Below, piece after piece: positions 16,480-27,832 of a stretch of 64,000 nt of DNA (positions are counted from its first letter, which is position 1; every line of letters starts with the position of its first letter). Source of the DNA: Ruminococcus sp. (GTDB taxonomy: Bacteria > Bacillota > Clostridia > Oscillospirales > Acutalibacteraceae); the NCBI GenBank assembly GCA_017404145.1, contig JAFRCW010000017.1, positions 1-64,000 on the forward strand, written 5' to 3'. The notes beneath the pieces are model-generated. The model made no database searches. It was not told where the DNA came from and was given only the letters and a program-made list of their open reading frames with translations. The translations under genes and the position numbers were made by a program.

Positions 16480-18866
16480 TTATCTTTCTCGATTATCCCG
16501 TTTCTTTTCGGGTGCATTATAACCCTCGTCCGGCTCGCCGCCGACAATCTCATTCTCGCGCTTATCAACATTCAACAGCGCGTTCAGCTCATTGAGCCGA
16601 GCTGTTTTCTGCTTCAATTCGTCCTCTTGGGCAAAGGGCTTTTCGACCTCGACCTTTGCGGTATCAAGCTGCTTTTTGATGTTATCAAGGTCAGCCTTCG
16701 CCTGATTCAGACGGATTTCAAGATTATCAATGGCGTTGTCAATACGGGTGATGTTGCCGTAAACATCGGTTCCGAGCGTGACGGAATGGGTGATTTTTCC
16801 TTTTAGCTTCACGGCGTATTCTCTTGCAAAGGTATCAAAGGCAAGCTCCATCTTGAAGCCGCGATACTCTCCGAGAGGTGTCGGTTCGGGCGTGGTTTTC
16901 GCTTTGCAAGCTTCGACAATCACCTGTCCGGCTTCTGCTTTTTCGGTAAAGTTAAAGCCGTTGATTACCATACCGACAAACTTGTCGGCTACCTCTTTCG
17001 GGTGTGATTTTGCAACCTCAATATCTGCGGTATAGCCCTCGACGTTCGCCGTTAATCGGGCGATTTCCTGCGGATAATATTTGAAAATTTTATCCTCCAG
17101 CGCGTATTTTTCAGAAAGATAATTGGACTTGTATAACCGTAGCTTCTGCACCTGAATATCCAAATCCATCTTCTCTTTGATGTGTGGATTGCCCGTTGCG
17201 AGCATCTTAATCTCGGCGTAAGACAGAGCCGTTTCATCAATATCCTCGGCAGAACGAACGGGAGATTTAGAGGTCATAATCTGTGAAGCAAACTTCTGTT
17301 TACCCTCTACAAGCTGATACAAATAGCTGTCAAAGGTCTGTTCCGTTACATATCTGTAGATATGAACGTCACTGTTTTCATTGCCCTGACGGATGATTCT
17401 TCCCGAACGCTGCTCCAGATCAGAAGGTCGCCACGGACATTCGAGATCGTGCGAAGCTATCAGCTTATTCTGGACATTCGTGCCTGCGCCCATCTTCTGC
17501 GTAGAGCCAAGCAATACTCTGACCTCGCCGCGCCGCACTTTTTTGAAAAGCTCCTGTTTCTGTACCTCGGTATTGGCTTCGTGAATAAAGCGGATCTCGC
17601 TTTCGGGGACACCGCGTTCTATCAGCTTCGCTCTGATGTCAGTATAGACAGAAAACTCAGCGTCGGACTTAGGCGTTGAGAGGTCACAGAACACAAGCTG
17701 TGTGCTTTTCTTTTCGGCGTTGTCCTGCCAAATCTGATAGACATTATCTACGCAGGCGTTTACCTTGCTGCCTTCAAAATCGGGTAACATCGGATTGAGC
17801 ATACGCTGATCGAGCGCGAGCTTTCGTCCGTCGTTGGTGATTTTAAGCATATTATCTACGCTCGCGTCAACCATTCCTCCGCGTATCTTTTCGGCTCGTT
17901 TTCCAAGCTCCTCAACCATATCCTTTTGGAAGTCGGACGGCTTTACAGCTACATTATGGAAATGAGCTTCGGGAGTGGGAAGATTCAGCATATCGGCTGT
18001 CTGAATATCGGCAACCTCTTTGAACATCGCCATTAACTCAGGCAGATTATAGAATTTAGCGAACCGCGTTTTAGCACGATAGCCTGTGCCTTCGGGTGTC
18101 AGTTCAACCGCCGTGATTGTTTCTCCAAAGGTAGATGCCCAGCTATCGAAGTGCTGCAAGCCGTTCCTTTGGAGCGTTTCATACTGCAAATATCGCTGAA
18201 TGGTATATAACTCTACCATAGAATTTGAAATAGGTGTACCTGTTGCGAACACTGAACCTCTGCCGCCTGTCAGCTCGTCGAGGTAACGACACTTCATAAA
18301 AAGGTCGCTTGACTTCTGCGCTTCGGTCTGAGCGATGCCGCCGACATTACGCATTTTCGTGAATAAAAAGAGGTTTTTGTAGTAATGGCTTTCGTCGATA
18401 AACAGACGGTCAACACCTAATTCCTCAAAGGTAACAACATCATCTTTTCGGCTCTGGTCGTTGAGCTTTTTCAGCTTTGCCTGTATGCCTTTTTTGAATT
18501 TTTCAAGCTGCTTGATTGAAAAACGCTCGCCTCGGTTTTCTTTCATTTCAAGGATACCGTTGGTGATTTCTTCAAGCTGCTGTTCCAAAATCGCTTTCTG
18601 TCGCTCTACACTCATCGGGATTTTCTCAAATTGAGAGTGACCGATAATGATAGCGTCGTAGTCACCTGTGGCGATCCTGCCGCAGAAGCGTTTGCGGTTT
18701 TTGGTTTCAAAATCCTTTTTGGTAGCGACCAAAACATTCGCCGCAGGATAGAGTTGCAAAAACTCCGCCGCCCATTGTTCGGTAAGATGATTCGGCACAA
18801 CAAATAAAGACTTGGTACAAAGACCAAGCCTCTTGGATTCCATCGCCGCCGCGACCATCTCGAACG
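16480..18866 (-). CDS. methylase-helicase, exon 2 (SNF2-like helicase part)
   Basis: This is the 3' exon of one gene interrupted by the group II intron at 18867-21625. Joined to exon 1 (21626-27830), the frame is exact and gives 2,863 residues. The exon begins with the last two bases of the Walker A threonine codon and codes for about 795 residues. These contain 'FIDESHYYKN' (motif II), 'ATGTPISNSM' (III), 'LLGSTQKMGAGTNVQ' (V) and 'DLEQRSGRIIRQGN' (VI) of an SNF2-type helicase, followed by a charged coiled C-terminus. It would move DNA in conjunction with the N-terminal methylase, perhaps to shield the element from restriction. An in-frame reading without splicing would start in the intron and lack motif I. 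Confidence 0.9.
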
Positions 18867-21625
18867 ATAGCGATAGGTAAACCTTTGATGTTATCTCCAG
18901 TTTTTCCCCCGCTCCAAACCGTGCGTGACAGTTTCCCGTCACACGGCTTTCCATCGGTGATAATCTTTATAAAAATCTACGTTTCAAACAGATTAAACCT
19001 CATATTGTAGTGCTGGCATTTGTGCCTGCGCTCTTAATTTGTTGAGTTTACTCATTTGCCTTTTATTCAGCTTTAACATACCAAGATATTTCTTAATCGT
19101 TCTCTCATTACTGGAATGAATTAGAATATGGATTTTGTCAGATACAATAATCAGGTTTTGATAGCTGTCATCACCGCCGTAACATTTAGGCGTTTTATGG
19201 TGACAGTCAACCTGTTTTGCTTCAAGGAATACGCTTGATACTGCACATTTTCCTGCTTGTGCGACATACATAGAAATTCTATTGTCGTTGTATTCAATAC
19301 TTTCTGTGCCACAGGGATTGTTCATCAAGTGATACAATACCGACATATCTACATTGCCTAAATTCTTGTGAATTTCTGCTCTGCCTTGCGGTGTGTACTT
19401 ATTGATTTTCAACTTTTTATCCATTGGTACTCTGTGCTGAACATAAGCAATCGGTACAATAGCGTGTTCGTTGATATATCGTACCTCACGACTTTTTCCA
19501 TATTTGGATTTTATATATCTGTTGGTAATGTTACCTGTTTTGGTAATTCTGTGTTTTAGTCTGTTGTAAAGGCTCTTTTTGACATCAAAAGCGATTCTGT
19601 GTATATCAATATTGACGTGAGTAGCAATACAGTAATAATTGTGAATACCGATAATATACGAGTTGTACTTCTGTATCAATCGGTATTCCATATTCGGGTC
19701 ATACGTTTTACGCAAATCCCCGATTATCTGCTTACTTTTATCACGAATTTTGATTAGTGCATTATCCTTGATATGCGCTTCGATTACATATTTGGGCTGT
19801 CCGTTATTCTTTTTGCCTTTTATCCTTACTTTCAGCTTAAAACCTAAAAACTCAGAGTAATGGCGTTTCAGATTAACAATTTTGGACTTCTCAGGGCTGA
19901 TTTCCAATCCTAATCGTTCCCACAGCCATTTCTTTGTTGCGGCAAACAATTTAACCGCATCAGAATATTTCTTGCAAAATATTTTGAAATCATCTGCATA
20001 TCTTACGACATAGCACTCTTTTAGAGCGGTATAGTTTCTCAAAGACTGAATTAGACCGCTCTTGTCAGGTGTTCCGTTAGCATATATTCTATGAACATAG
20101 TTCTTTTTGGTTGGTATTTCTTCCCACTGACTGACTATCCACCAATCCAGTTCATTAAGGACAATGTTAGATAGCAACGGGGAGATTATTCCGCCTTGCG
20201 GCGTACCTTTTTCGGGAAAGCCTATTCCTGCCACTTCTGCTTTAAGCATGGCTGAAATGATAGAAAGCAGTTTTTTATCCCTGATACCAAGCGTCCACAT
20301 CTGTTTCAGCAGTTTTCCGTGATTGACATTATCAAAGAATGATTTAATATCAATGTCTATTACATAATGACAGCCGATATTTTGTATCATTCTTTCAGCC
20401 TGAGCAATAGCGTTTTCCGCACTGTGATTAGGGCGAAAACCGTTGCTTCTCTTGAAAAACTTTGCTTCACAGATAGGCTCTAACACCTGTAAAATACATT
20501 GCTGAATAAGTCTGTCCATAATGGTAGGTATTCCTAAAGGTCGGGTTTTACCGTTGCTTTTCGGTATTTCTACTCTGCGGACTGCGTTTGGGATATACCA
20601 ATCCAGCTTTTTCTGGACGTGGGATATTAACGCACTTTCTTTCCACTTATTCAAATCGCTGATGGTCTTGTTATCCACACCTGCTGTTTTACTGCCGCTG
20701 TTCTTTCTGATATTTCTATATGCCAGTTTGATATTTTCAGGTGCTTTGATTATTTCAACTAAATTCTTGAAATAACCACCCTCATTACTCTTTGCATACA
20801 GTTCATCAAACACAGCCTGCATATCGTAATATTCAGAGTTGCGGATTTTTTGTTTCTTTAGGGGTCGTGTTCTGTTTGCCAAAGTCAGATACTCTCCTGT
20901 TTAGGATTTCGCTTTTCTTAGTCATACTCGAACCTTTGAATTAACGTAGTTTTCAATTTATACATTATCATCGACTGGTGGCTATCCCTCTGCTGTATTT
21001 CTACAGCTTCATAGGTACTGTGCCACCTCTCTCAGCTAAATAAAGAATTGTTATATACGGTTGTATTTTCCAATTCACCACTTCATAGTCTGTAACTGAC
21101 TCCGTGTTTTAGCCTTTCCACGTTCCGATATTCCTATCTATACATATCTACCCGTAGGTGTCCCTCTGAGCCTGTATGCTGGGTGATACCGTTCATATCA
21201 CAAGGACTTTCATAGTAAAAATTCTTACTTATCCTCACATACTTCCGTATTCGGAAAGGAACATTTCTGCTCCTGCGCCTTTTAGACCCGTACATTCGGG
21301 ATTTCGTCAGTCAATATTGACATTCTAACCATAGGTAGTTTATAGACCTCCGGCATATCATACACATATTCCACCTCTGGAACACTTTCCACAGCCTTAC
21401 TGTTTGGGTGTACTTCTGCCGACTTTGGCGAGCTTTATACCGTAATTCTTGTTACATAGAATTACCGCATATCGCAGTTTGTAAGGTAGGCGTTTCAGGG
21501 CGTTACCCCTTCATTCCACCTATCGGAATATCAGTTCTCCAAGTCTTTTTAACGAACTCCTTTCAATTTCGTTTCATTTTATAGCTGACTTGTGCGTAAC
21601 CTTTTCAGTTACGAACGTGTCGCAC
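18867..21625 (-). mobile_element. complete group II intron (2,759 bp) in the helicase Walker A codon
   Basis: The minus-strand 5' end is GTGCGAC at 21625, matching the GUGYG consensus. The 3' end reads ...CTATCGCTAT at 18867, giving the AY end. Domain V lies near 18908-18945 with the stem AGCCGT / ACGGTT and a GAAA loop, and domain VI is next to it. The RT gene 18993-20882 fills domain IV, and about 740 bases of 5' ribozyme lie upstream. Removing 18867-21625 rejoins AAG-A and CG-TTC to give Gly-Lys-Thr-Phe and one open frame, so the borders are supported at base level. It should splice itself with help from its RT. Confidence 0.93.
18993..20882 (-). CDS. ltrA: group II intron reverse transcriptase/maturase with HNH endonuclease
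   Basis: 629 residues. RT domain about 80-350: 'RRVEIPKSNGKTRPLGIPTIMDRLIQQ', 'GTPQGGIISPLLSNIVL' and the catalytic 'YVVRYADDF' are intact. A maturase (X) region follows (about 400-500). The C-terminus carries an HNH motif ('CHHKTPKCYGGDDSYQNLIIV' with 'DKIHILIH'), so target cleavage for homing should be possible. No stop or frameshift. Together with an intact ribozyme this suggests the intron is mobile. An MYAD-free, standard YADD active site. Confidence 0.95.
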   Translation of the reverse strand: MANRTRPLKKQKIRNSEYYDMQAVFDELYAKSNEGGYFKNLVEIIKAPENIKLAYRNIRKNSGSKTAGVDNKTISDLNKWKESALISHVQKKLDWYIPNAVRRVEIPKSNGKTRPLGIPTIMDRLIQQCILQVLEPICEAKFFKRSNGFRPNHSAENAIAQAERMIQNIGCHYVIDIDIKSFFDNVNHGKLLKQMWTLGIRDKKLLSIISAMLKAEVAGIGFPEKGTPQGGIISPLLSNIVLNELDWWIVSQWEEIPTKKNYVHRIYANGTPDKSGLIQSLRNYTALKECYVVRYADDFKIFCKKYSDAVKLFAATKKWLWERLGLEISPEKSKIVNLKRHYSEFLGFKLKVRIKGKKNNGQPKYVIEAHIKDNALIKIRDKSKQIIGDLRKTYDPNMEYRLIQKYNSYIIGIHNYYCIATHVNIDIHRIAFDVKKSLYNRLKHRITKTGNITNRYIKSKYGKSREVRYINEHAIVPIAYVQHRVPMDKKLKINKYTPQGRAEIHKNLGNVDMSVLYHLMNNPCGTESIEYNDNRISMYVAQAGKCAVSSVFLEAKQVDCHHKTPKCYGGDDSYQNLIIVSDKIHILIHSSNERTIKKYLGMLKLNKRQMSKLNKLRAQAQMPALQYEV

Positions 21626-24600
21626 TCTTCCCAGCTCCTACCGCGTGTGCAAGGAGCGTATTACCGCCGTATAGGATGTGTGCGACAGCGTTTCTCTGAT
21701 GGGTTCTCAGTTCAATTTCGGGGTTCATTCCCGAAAAAACAATATGACTTCCGTCGTACTCACGGGGACGGGTGCTGTTGAATTTTTCGTTGTAGAGCCT
21801 GCACAGGCGTTCACGGCGTTTAGGATCAGACCATATCCAATCCTGAAAGCCCTGTTTGATAAGCTCCTGTTTGGATTGAGCGATGGCAGTTTCCTTTTTG
21901 TTTAGGACAGCTTTACGCTTACCAAACTCGTCCTCAACGTAATCAAAAATACGGACATCTTTGAGGTTAAGCGTTTCCTCTAAAATCTTATAACCGTTGA
22001 TTCTGCCTGTGCCGTAGGTGCTGTTCGCCTTGACATTGCTTTTGTCGCCGGACTTATTCTCGATACTCCATTCTCCCGTGTACTCGGAAAAATGCACTTT
22101 CATTTTGTATCGGGTATAGTAGGGTGTATCAAAGAATTCGTGCATAAACTTTTCAACGACATCAACAGGCAGCCAAGTTGCGCCGAGCCTGACGGCTATC
22201 TCGCTGGCTGTCAAATCCTTTGGCTGTACCTTTTCCAAAGCCTGCACATTAACTGTGTAATCTTCGGGGAAAAGCATAGCGGATTTACGCGCAACTCTCA
22301 GCTTTTCACGGACATTACCTGACAAATACTCGTCCGCCATCAGATATTTTATATCGGCATTATCGCCGTTTTCATAGTGAGGATTGAGGAAGATAACGCC
22401 TTTCAGCTCGTCGAAAATCTCTTTTTCGGATTTGCCTGTGAGCTGCTCCATATATTCCATATCTATTTGAGCTTTCTCAGCCATAGATACGGCAAGAGCC
22501 TCCGACGCGGTATCTACCGAGGTAACGGGCGTGTGCGGTTTAACGGTACGCTTGAAGAACATATCCGCTTTACGCTCCAGATTACCCTCATCATCAAGAA
22601 CCTCAAGCGCGGTCAGGAGAGAATAGGAGCTGTCCTGAGAGAACGCCATACTGTTGCCTCTGCTGTTGATAAGACCGTACTTATCCGTATAATCATCATA
22701 CAGCCTGTTAAGGCGTTGCTGTTCGGCTTTGATTTCGCTGTCGGGATAATCTTCTGTTTGCAGTTCAAGCAAACGGCGGACAGAATCCCTTATCTCAATC
22801 AAGCCCTTGATACGGTTTTCTGCTGTCGCGGACGCTTCAACAGGAACCATTCGGCTGTTCTCTCTGAAATAGATTTTGCCGTCATAGAGCGTGTAAGAGA
22901 AGTTCCTGACAGTCGGATCGGCAGGAATAGAGTTATCTTCTTCCTCTAAATCATCGTCAAGCTCATAGTCTGCAATCTCACCGTGAATATTGGAAATAGC
23001 TTCGTCGAGCAAGGATTCAAGGTCAGTATTTTCATACGGTATGCAGGTGGATTCCGGCTTGAACCGTCCCGATACCATCTTCATTTCACCGAGAATCATA
23101 TCGGGATGCTCAACAAAGTAGCTGTTCATCTTAATGCCGTTTTCATCGGTATTCAGGTGTACCCAATCCGGTTCAATGTCAATGATACGGTCACGCTTTT
23201 GGAGAATAAGAATATCGGAAACGACCTCTGTTCCGGCGTTACCCTTAAAGGTGTTGTTCGGCAAACGGATAGCTCCGAGAAGCTCCGCGCGCTGTGCGAT
23301 ATACTTTCTCACGGCAGGACTTTCTTTGTCCATCGTACCCTTTGAGGTAACAAGCGCCATCACGCCGCCCGGACGGAGCTTATCAAGTGACTTTGCAAAG
23401 AAGTAGTCGTGGATCAGGAAATGGTGCTTGTCGTACCGTTTATCCGACACTCTGAAGTCGCCAAACGGAACATTGCCGACAACCGCATCGAAGAAGCTGT
23501 CGGGGATTTCTGCTTGTTCAAAAGGCTGCGGAGCAATAGATGATCGCTGATAAAGCTGCTGCGCTATGCCTGCGGAAATCCTATCAATCTCAACACCGTA
23601 AACGCGGCTGTTCTCCATTGATTCAGGGAGCATACCGATAAAGTTACCGATACCACACGAAGGCTCTAAGATGTTACCCTCACGGAATCCCATCTGAACC
23701 ATTGTCTTATAGATAGCGGAGATAACAACAGGCGGCGTATAGAACGCGGTCAGGGTACTTTCTCTTGCCGAGGAATATTCTTCGGGAGAGAGTAAGCCGC
23801 TTAGCTCGAAAAACTCATCTGACCAAGCGGTGTTGTTCTCGTCAAACGCTTCGGGAATACCACCCCAACCGACATACTGTGCAAGGACTTGTTGTTCTTC
23901 TGGTGTGGCAAAACGGTTGTCAAACTCACATTCTTTCAGAACGCGGATAGCTTCAACATTCCTGCGAAAACGCGCCTTTTTGCCGACTTCCTCCAGCTCA
24001 AAGGCTTTGAGGTCAAAGGTGTGACGGTCAGCCATCGGAACATCGGGATGAAGGTCAAAGGTCTGCGCCTTTGCTCTCGGCTGCCGCTCCCAAGCAGGAG
24101 TGATTGCCTTCTCCTGTTCTTGTTCCTGCTGCTCCAAAGCACGGCGCACAAAATCAACCTTCTCGATACGCACAATCGGGTATCCCGTCGCGCTCTTAAA
24201 GGTGAGATCCTCCAAGCTGACGTCGCCGTAGGTGTTGACCTTGATAATCTTGAAATCACGGTCATCAAGCCTTAACCGTTTTCCGAGTAAATCGCTGTTT
24301 GCGCCGTCCTGTTCGGGTGCGGTCAAATCCAGCGTGATAGAACGGAGCTGCGGTTCTTCTTCGGATTGTTCCTGTTCACGCGCCGCATCCTCTGCATCAA
24401 CATATACCTGTTGAATGAAAGAATCGTTGTTCAGCTTATCTTCATCAACAACCTGACCGTTTACGATACCTGAATCCGCAAGCTGCTGACGGATAACGGC
24501 GGGATCAACATCGTCAAGCTCGTCGTGTTCGGCATAGAACGGCGCAAGCTCCTCATCGGAAACATAAACGAGGTCATCAAAGAGCAAACCTTCCAAGCCG

Positions 24601-27600
24601 TTCTCAACAATATCCTGCAAAGAGGAATACTGCTCTGTACGGACAACCTGACCGTCAACCTTTGTCTGAATACGAAAATCGACCAGATTGAGGTCGGCTG
24701 TAATTTCGTGTTTTTCGTCCTCTGTGGTCGTGTATGCGAGATTGATTTCGGATAAATCTTCCGGAAAGGCATAGACTTCATCCTCGCCGAATTCTGCATC
24801 CATATAGTAGGCGACAAGCTCCTCCGCCTTTTTCATCAGAATATCGTACTCTGATTGCGGCTCAGGCTTATCGACTATCTCAAAGCGCTGCAAGGGGTTA
24901 GGCAGGCTGTTTATAAAGTCGTGCGGCATTACATTACCGTCGCTATCCTTATACAGATAGACCGCCATACTGACTTTATCTGCGCTTTCAGCCTTGATGT
25001 CCCTTTCAAGCATTGCGGAATCGGTATATTCTATGACGGTTTCAACCGTACCGTCTGTTTTCAGGTAGTCAATTCTGCCGACAGGCTCGGACTGAACCGT
25101 CTCGCGCTCTCGGTTGGGAAGTACCGTAACAAACTTGCGGCTGCCGTTTTCTTCAATCGCTGAAATACCAACTCTGTGTCCTCGGTCAAGGAGCATATTC
25201 ATATTGGTTTCAAGTCGGCTTGACGGAAAACCGCACATCACGATACCTTCATCGTCCGCGATCATCCGAGTTGTGATGTGCAAGCCGAGAGCCTGCGAAA
25301 CCGTCTGAGCATCCTGCTCGCCCATAGCTTCAAAGAACGCACCTATTTGGAACAGGATAATTGCATCAGGATTTTCGTCCTTCAGCTTAAAATACTCCTG
25401 CATAACAGGCGTGTATTTGCTGTAATCACGCTCTGCGCTCTCGGTTTCTTTTTCGGGTTGTACTGCTACACGAAGATGGTCGTTCATCGGGTTCTCTCTA
25501 ACCTTCGTGTCAAACTCAGCTCTTGACATTTCCGTATTGATCAACGGGAAGTTGCTGTCAAAAAGCATTACACGGTTTTCGTCAAAAGAAACGATTTCAT
25601 ACTCGCTTGAACCGATATACACCTTTGCGCCGAGCGAATAGCGGTATTCATACTCCGTCGGAATAAGCTCACGCTTGCGGCTCGGCGGCGTATATAGGGC
25701 TTCACGGACTGCCTTTTCAGCCGCACGTTCGGCTCTGAGCTGCTCCTGCCTGTCAAGCCAAGTGGGATAGTATTCCTTTTCTTTCGGGCTGAGATAGCGA
25801 TCAAGCTGTATCAGCTCACGGATACGCTTTTCAACCTGATTCCATTTCAAAAGCAATTTGGGAGCATCGTCGCCAAAACCTCTGCTCAAATGAATACCCT
25901 TGCCGTCGTGCTGTTCGTTTATGCCTGTTCCGGTAAGAATAGGATAAACGCCGCCCCAACCGTATTCATTTTTCAGAAATGATATATTATCCTTTTGCGA
26001 TAAGGATTTTTGAAATTGCTCGTAAATCCGGAATTTTCCTTGTTCAACTCCGCTGCCTCGGCTCGTTAAAATCTCGTCGATAATTTCCTGAGTAAAAACA
26101 AATGCAGGCGCTCTATCTTCAAAAGCGTCTGCTAAGAGTAAGCCCTGCTGTTCCTGTGAGGGTAAAGGCTTGACGGTTTCTCTGAGTTCACCGAGCAATC
26201 TCATACCGTCAAAATATCCTGCGATTACGCCCCAAGCATAATAACCTTCTTTTGTCCTGCTTAGAAAACTGCCCTCCCATAAATGAAGAACATTGGTAAA
26301 GGTCTTATATCCCATTCTTCTGCCGTCGGGGATGATTACTTCGGTATAATCGTTATTGAAAATACCTTTGAGGAATTCTACCTGCTTATCGGTATCTCTG
26401 ACGGTTTCAAAATAGGCGGCGATTTCCGTTAGTGAAGCCTTTAGGTGGGGAGTAGATAACAGGATAGCCTTAATATCATCATCACCGCCTAAAAAGTCTT
26501 TGCTTCTGTCCTCATTTCTGCGGTCAAAATGAATAGGCTCTCCGCGCGATAACCTCTGTTTGTCATCATCGGAAAGCGATTGATAAAAGTCATATTCAAA
26601 AGCAGGCTCGTCATCTGACTGAGCCTGCTCCTGTTCGCTTATACGAATATCACCTGTTCTCTGACGATCTCCTGCGCCGAGTTCCTGAGATTGTTCATCA
26701 GGCGCGTCCACTTCATCGGATCTTCCGCTTTCAGCTTCTCGGTCACGCTTTCGTTCTGAGCCATCTTCTTCACGATGCTCTCCTCCAACGCTGTCGCCTG
26801 AGCCTCCACGTCCGCCAGATGTGCGGTCAGCGTTCCGCTGGTCAGATAGTTGAAGTAGATCAGCTTGTGATGATTCTTGAGGTAATTCTTCCTCATCTGA
26901 GCGTAATGTCCCAGCGTTACCCTCGGCTGTTCGGGGAGCGTCAGGTCGGGCAGAAGATAATCGCCCTGCATCGTGTAAGTCAGTTCTGCCATTGTCAAAA
27001 CTCCTTTCTGAATTTCTTGTGTCATTAGTATATTCCGTATTCCGATTTTCTGCAATTATGCGATTTTGCCGTGACAGGGCTATAATCGTTCTGGAAACCT
27101 CAGTAAGTCCCATTTCGGCTATATCGCTTGTCGCAAAGCCGATAGCGTTTGCGGTTGCTTTGGTATTGAAATTGATAATATCACGGAAATCATCGTCATC
27201 AAAATGCAAATCGGCGTTGATACCGAGCCGCGCCATCATCATATAGGCTACGCTGTTTTTTACAAGCTGACGGTACATAACATCCACAGCATCCTCTCCC
27301 AAGCCTTCAAGGAAGCTGTCATCAACGGTTCTTATTAAGTCGCTGATATAATCGGGCGTGTTATCCTCAACGGCGTTGTCCGCCGCGCTGATGATTGCCT
27401 GTTCAATATCGTCCTTGCTGTTCAGCCAGCCAAAGGTATTTTCAAGAGTATCAATGACCTCGCTCTCATATTCGGAGCGCATATTCCATATCGGAACAGG
27501 TCTTGAATTTTCGCCAGCGTGTGTATCGGAAATATCAAAATAGTGTACTAATCGCTGAGAATCGCCGCCTAACATTTCAAAGACGGCGATTCCTTTTGCA

Positions 27601-27830
27601 CCTCGGTTTACCCATCTGCCAAAGGTTTGATTCCAGCGTTCTATCGGGAGAACGGCTGTCGCTTCGGGTTTTTGAGCGTAAACCAAGATTTGTTCATCAT
27701 AACGGAGCTTGAAGTTACGGCAGGCAGAATTAAGAAACGACCTCCAACTATCGGGCGAGGAAGTCACTTCGGTTGAAACTCTATCGAACATTTCCGATAT
27801 GATTTCAAACTTTCTTTTTGCCATACTCAA
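21626..27830 (-). CDS. methylase-helicase, exon 1 (ArdC-like, MutS-I-like, N6-methyltransferase)
   Basis: First 2,068 residues plus one base of the Walker A Thr codon. Order: ArdC-like N-terminal region (about 1-90, 'FLNSACRNFKLRYDEQILVYAQKP'); a disordered linker (about 280-397) that overlaps a tnpV gene in another frame; a MutS domain I-like segment (about 805-910, 'ENPDAIILFQIGAFFEAMGE'); an N6-adenine methyltransferase with motif I 'EPSCGIGNFIG' near 1388 and motif IV 'NVPFGDF' near 1451 in place of NPPF/Y; helicase entry 'LRTHQRNAVAHILYGGNTLLAHAVGAGK' at the end. Joined with exon 2 it makes a 2,863-residue protein of the large polyvalent type common on Tn1549-like elements. It is the last large gene of the minus-strand operon from 30 kb. 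Confidence 0.88.
26639..26992 (-). CDS. tnpV: TnpV-like protein overprinted inside the methylase-helicase gene
   Basis: 117 residues in the +1 frame relative to the surrounding 2,863-residue gene, same strand. It has its own RBS AAAGGAG eight bases before ATG. The protein is a full-length match in pattern to the TnpV family: 'LTYTMQGDYLLPDLTLPEQP' at the N-terminus, 'YLTSGTLTAHLADVE' in the middle, 'LKAEDPMKWTRLMNNLR' and a C-terminal 'AQEIVREQVIF'. In the main frame the same bases encode a low-complexity Arg/Ser/Gly/Asp/Glu linker (residues about 280-397), which looks like a by-product. TnpV has no settled function; it occurs on transposons and integrative elements. Automated pipelines would drop it as overlapping. 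Confidence 0.8.
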   Translation of the reverse strand: MAELTYTMQGDYLLPDLTLPEQPRVTLGHYAQMRKNYLKNHHKLIYFNYLTSGTLTAHLADVEAQATALEESIVKKMAQNESVTEKLKAEDPMKWTRLMNNLRNSAQEIVREQVIFV

Positions 27831-27832
27831 AT

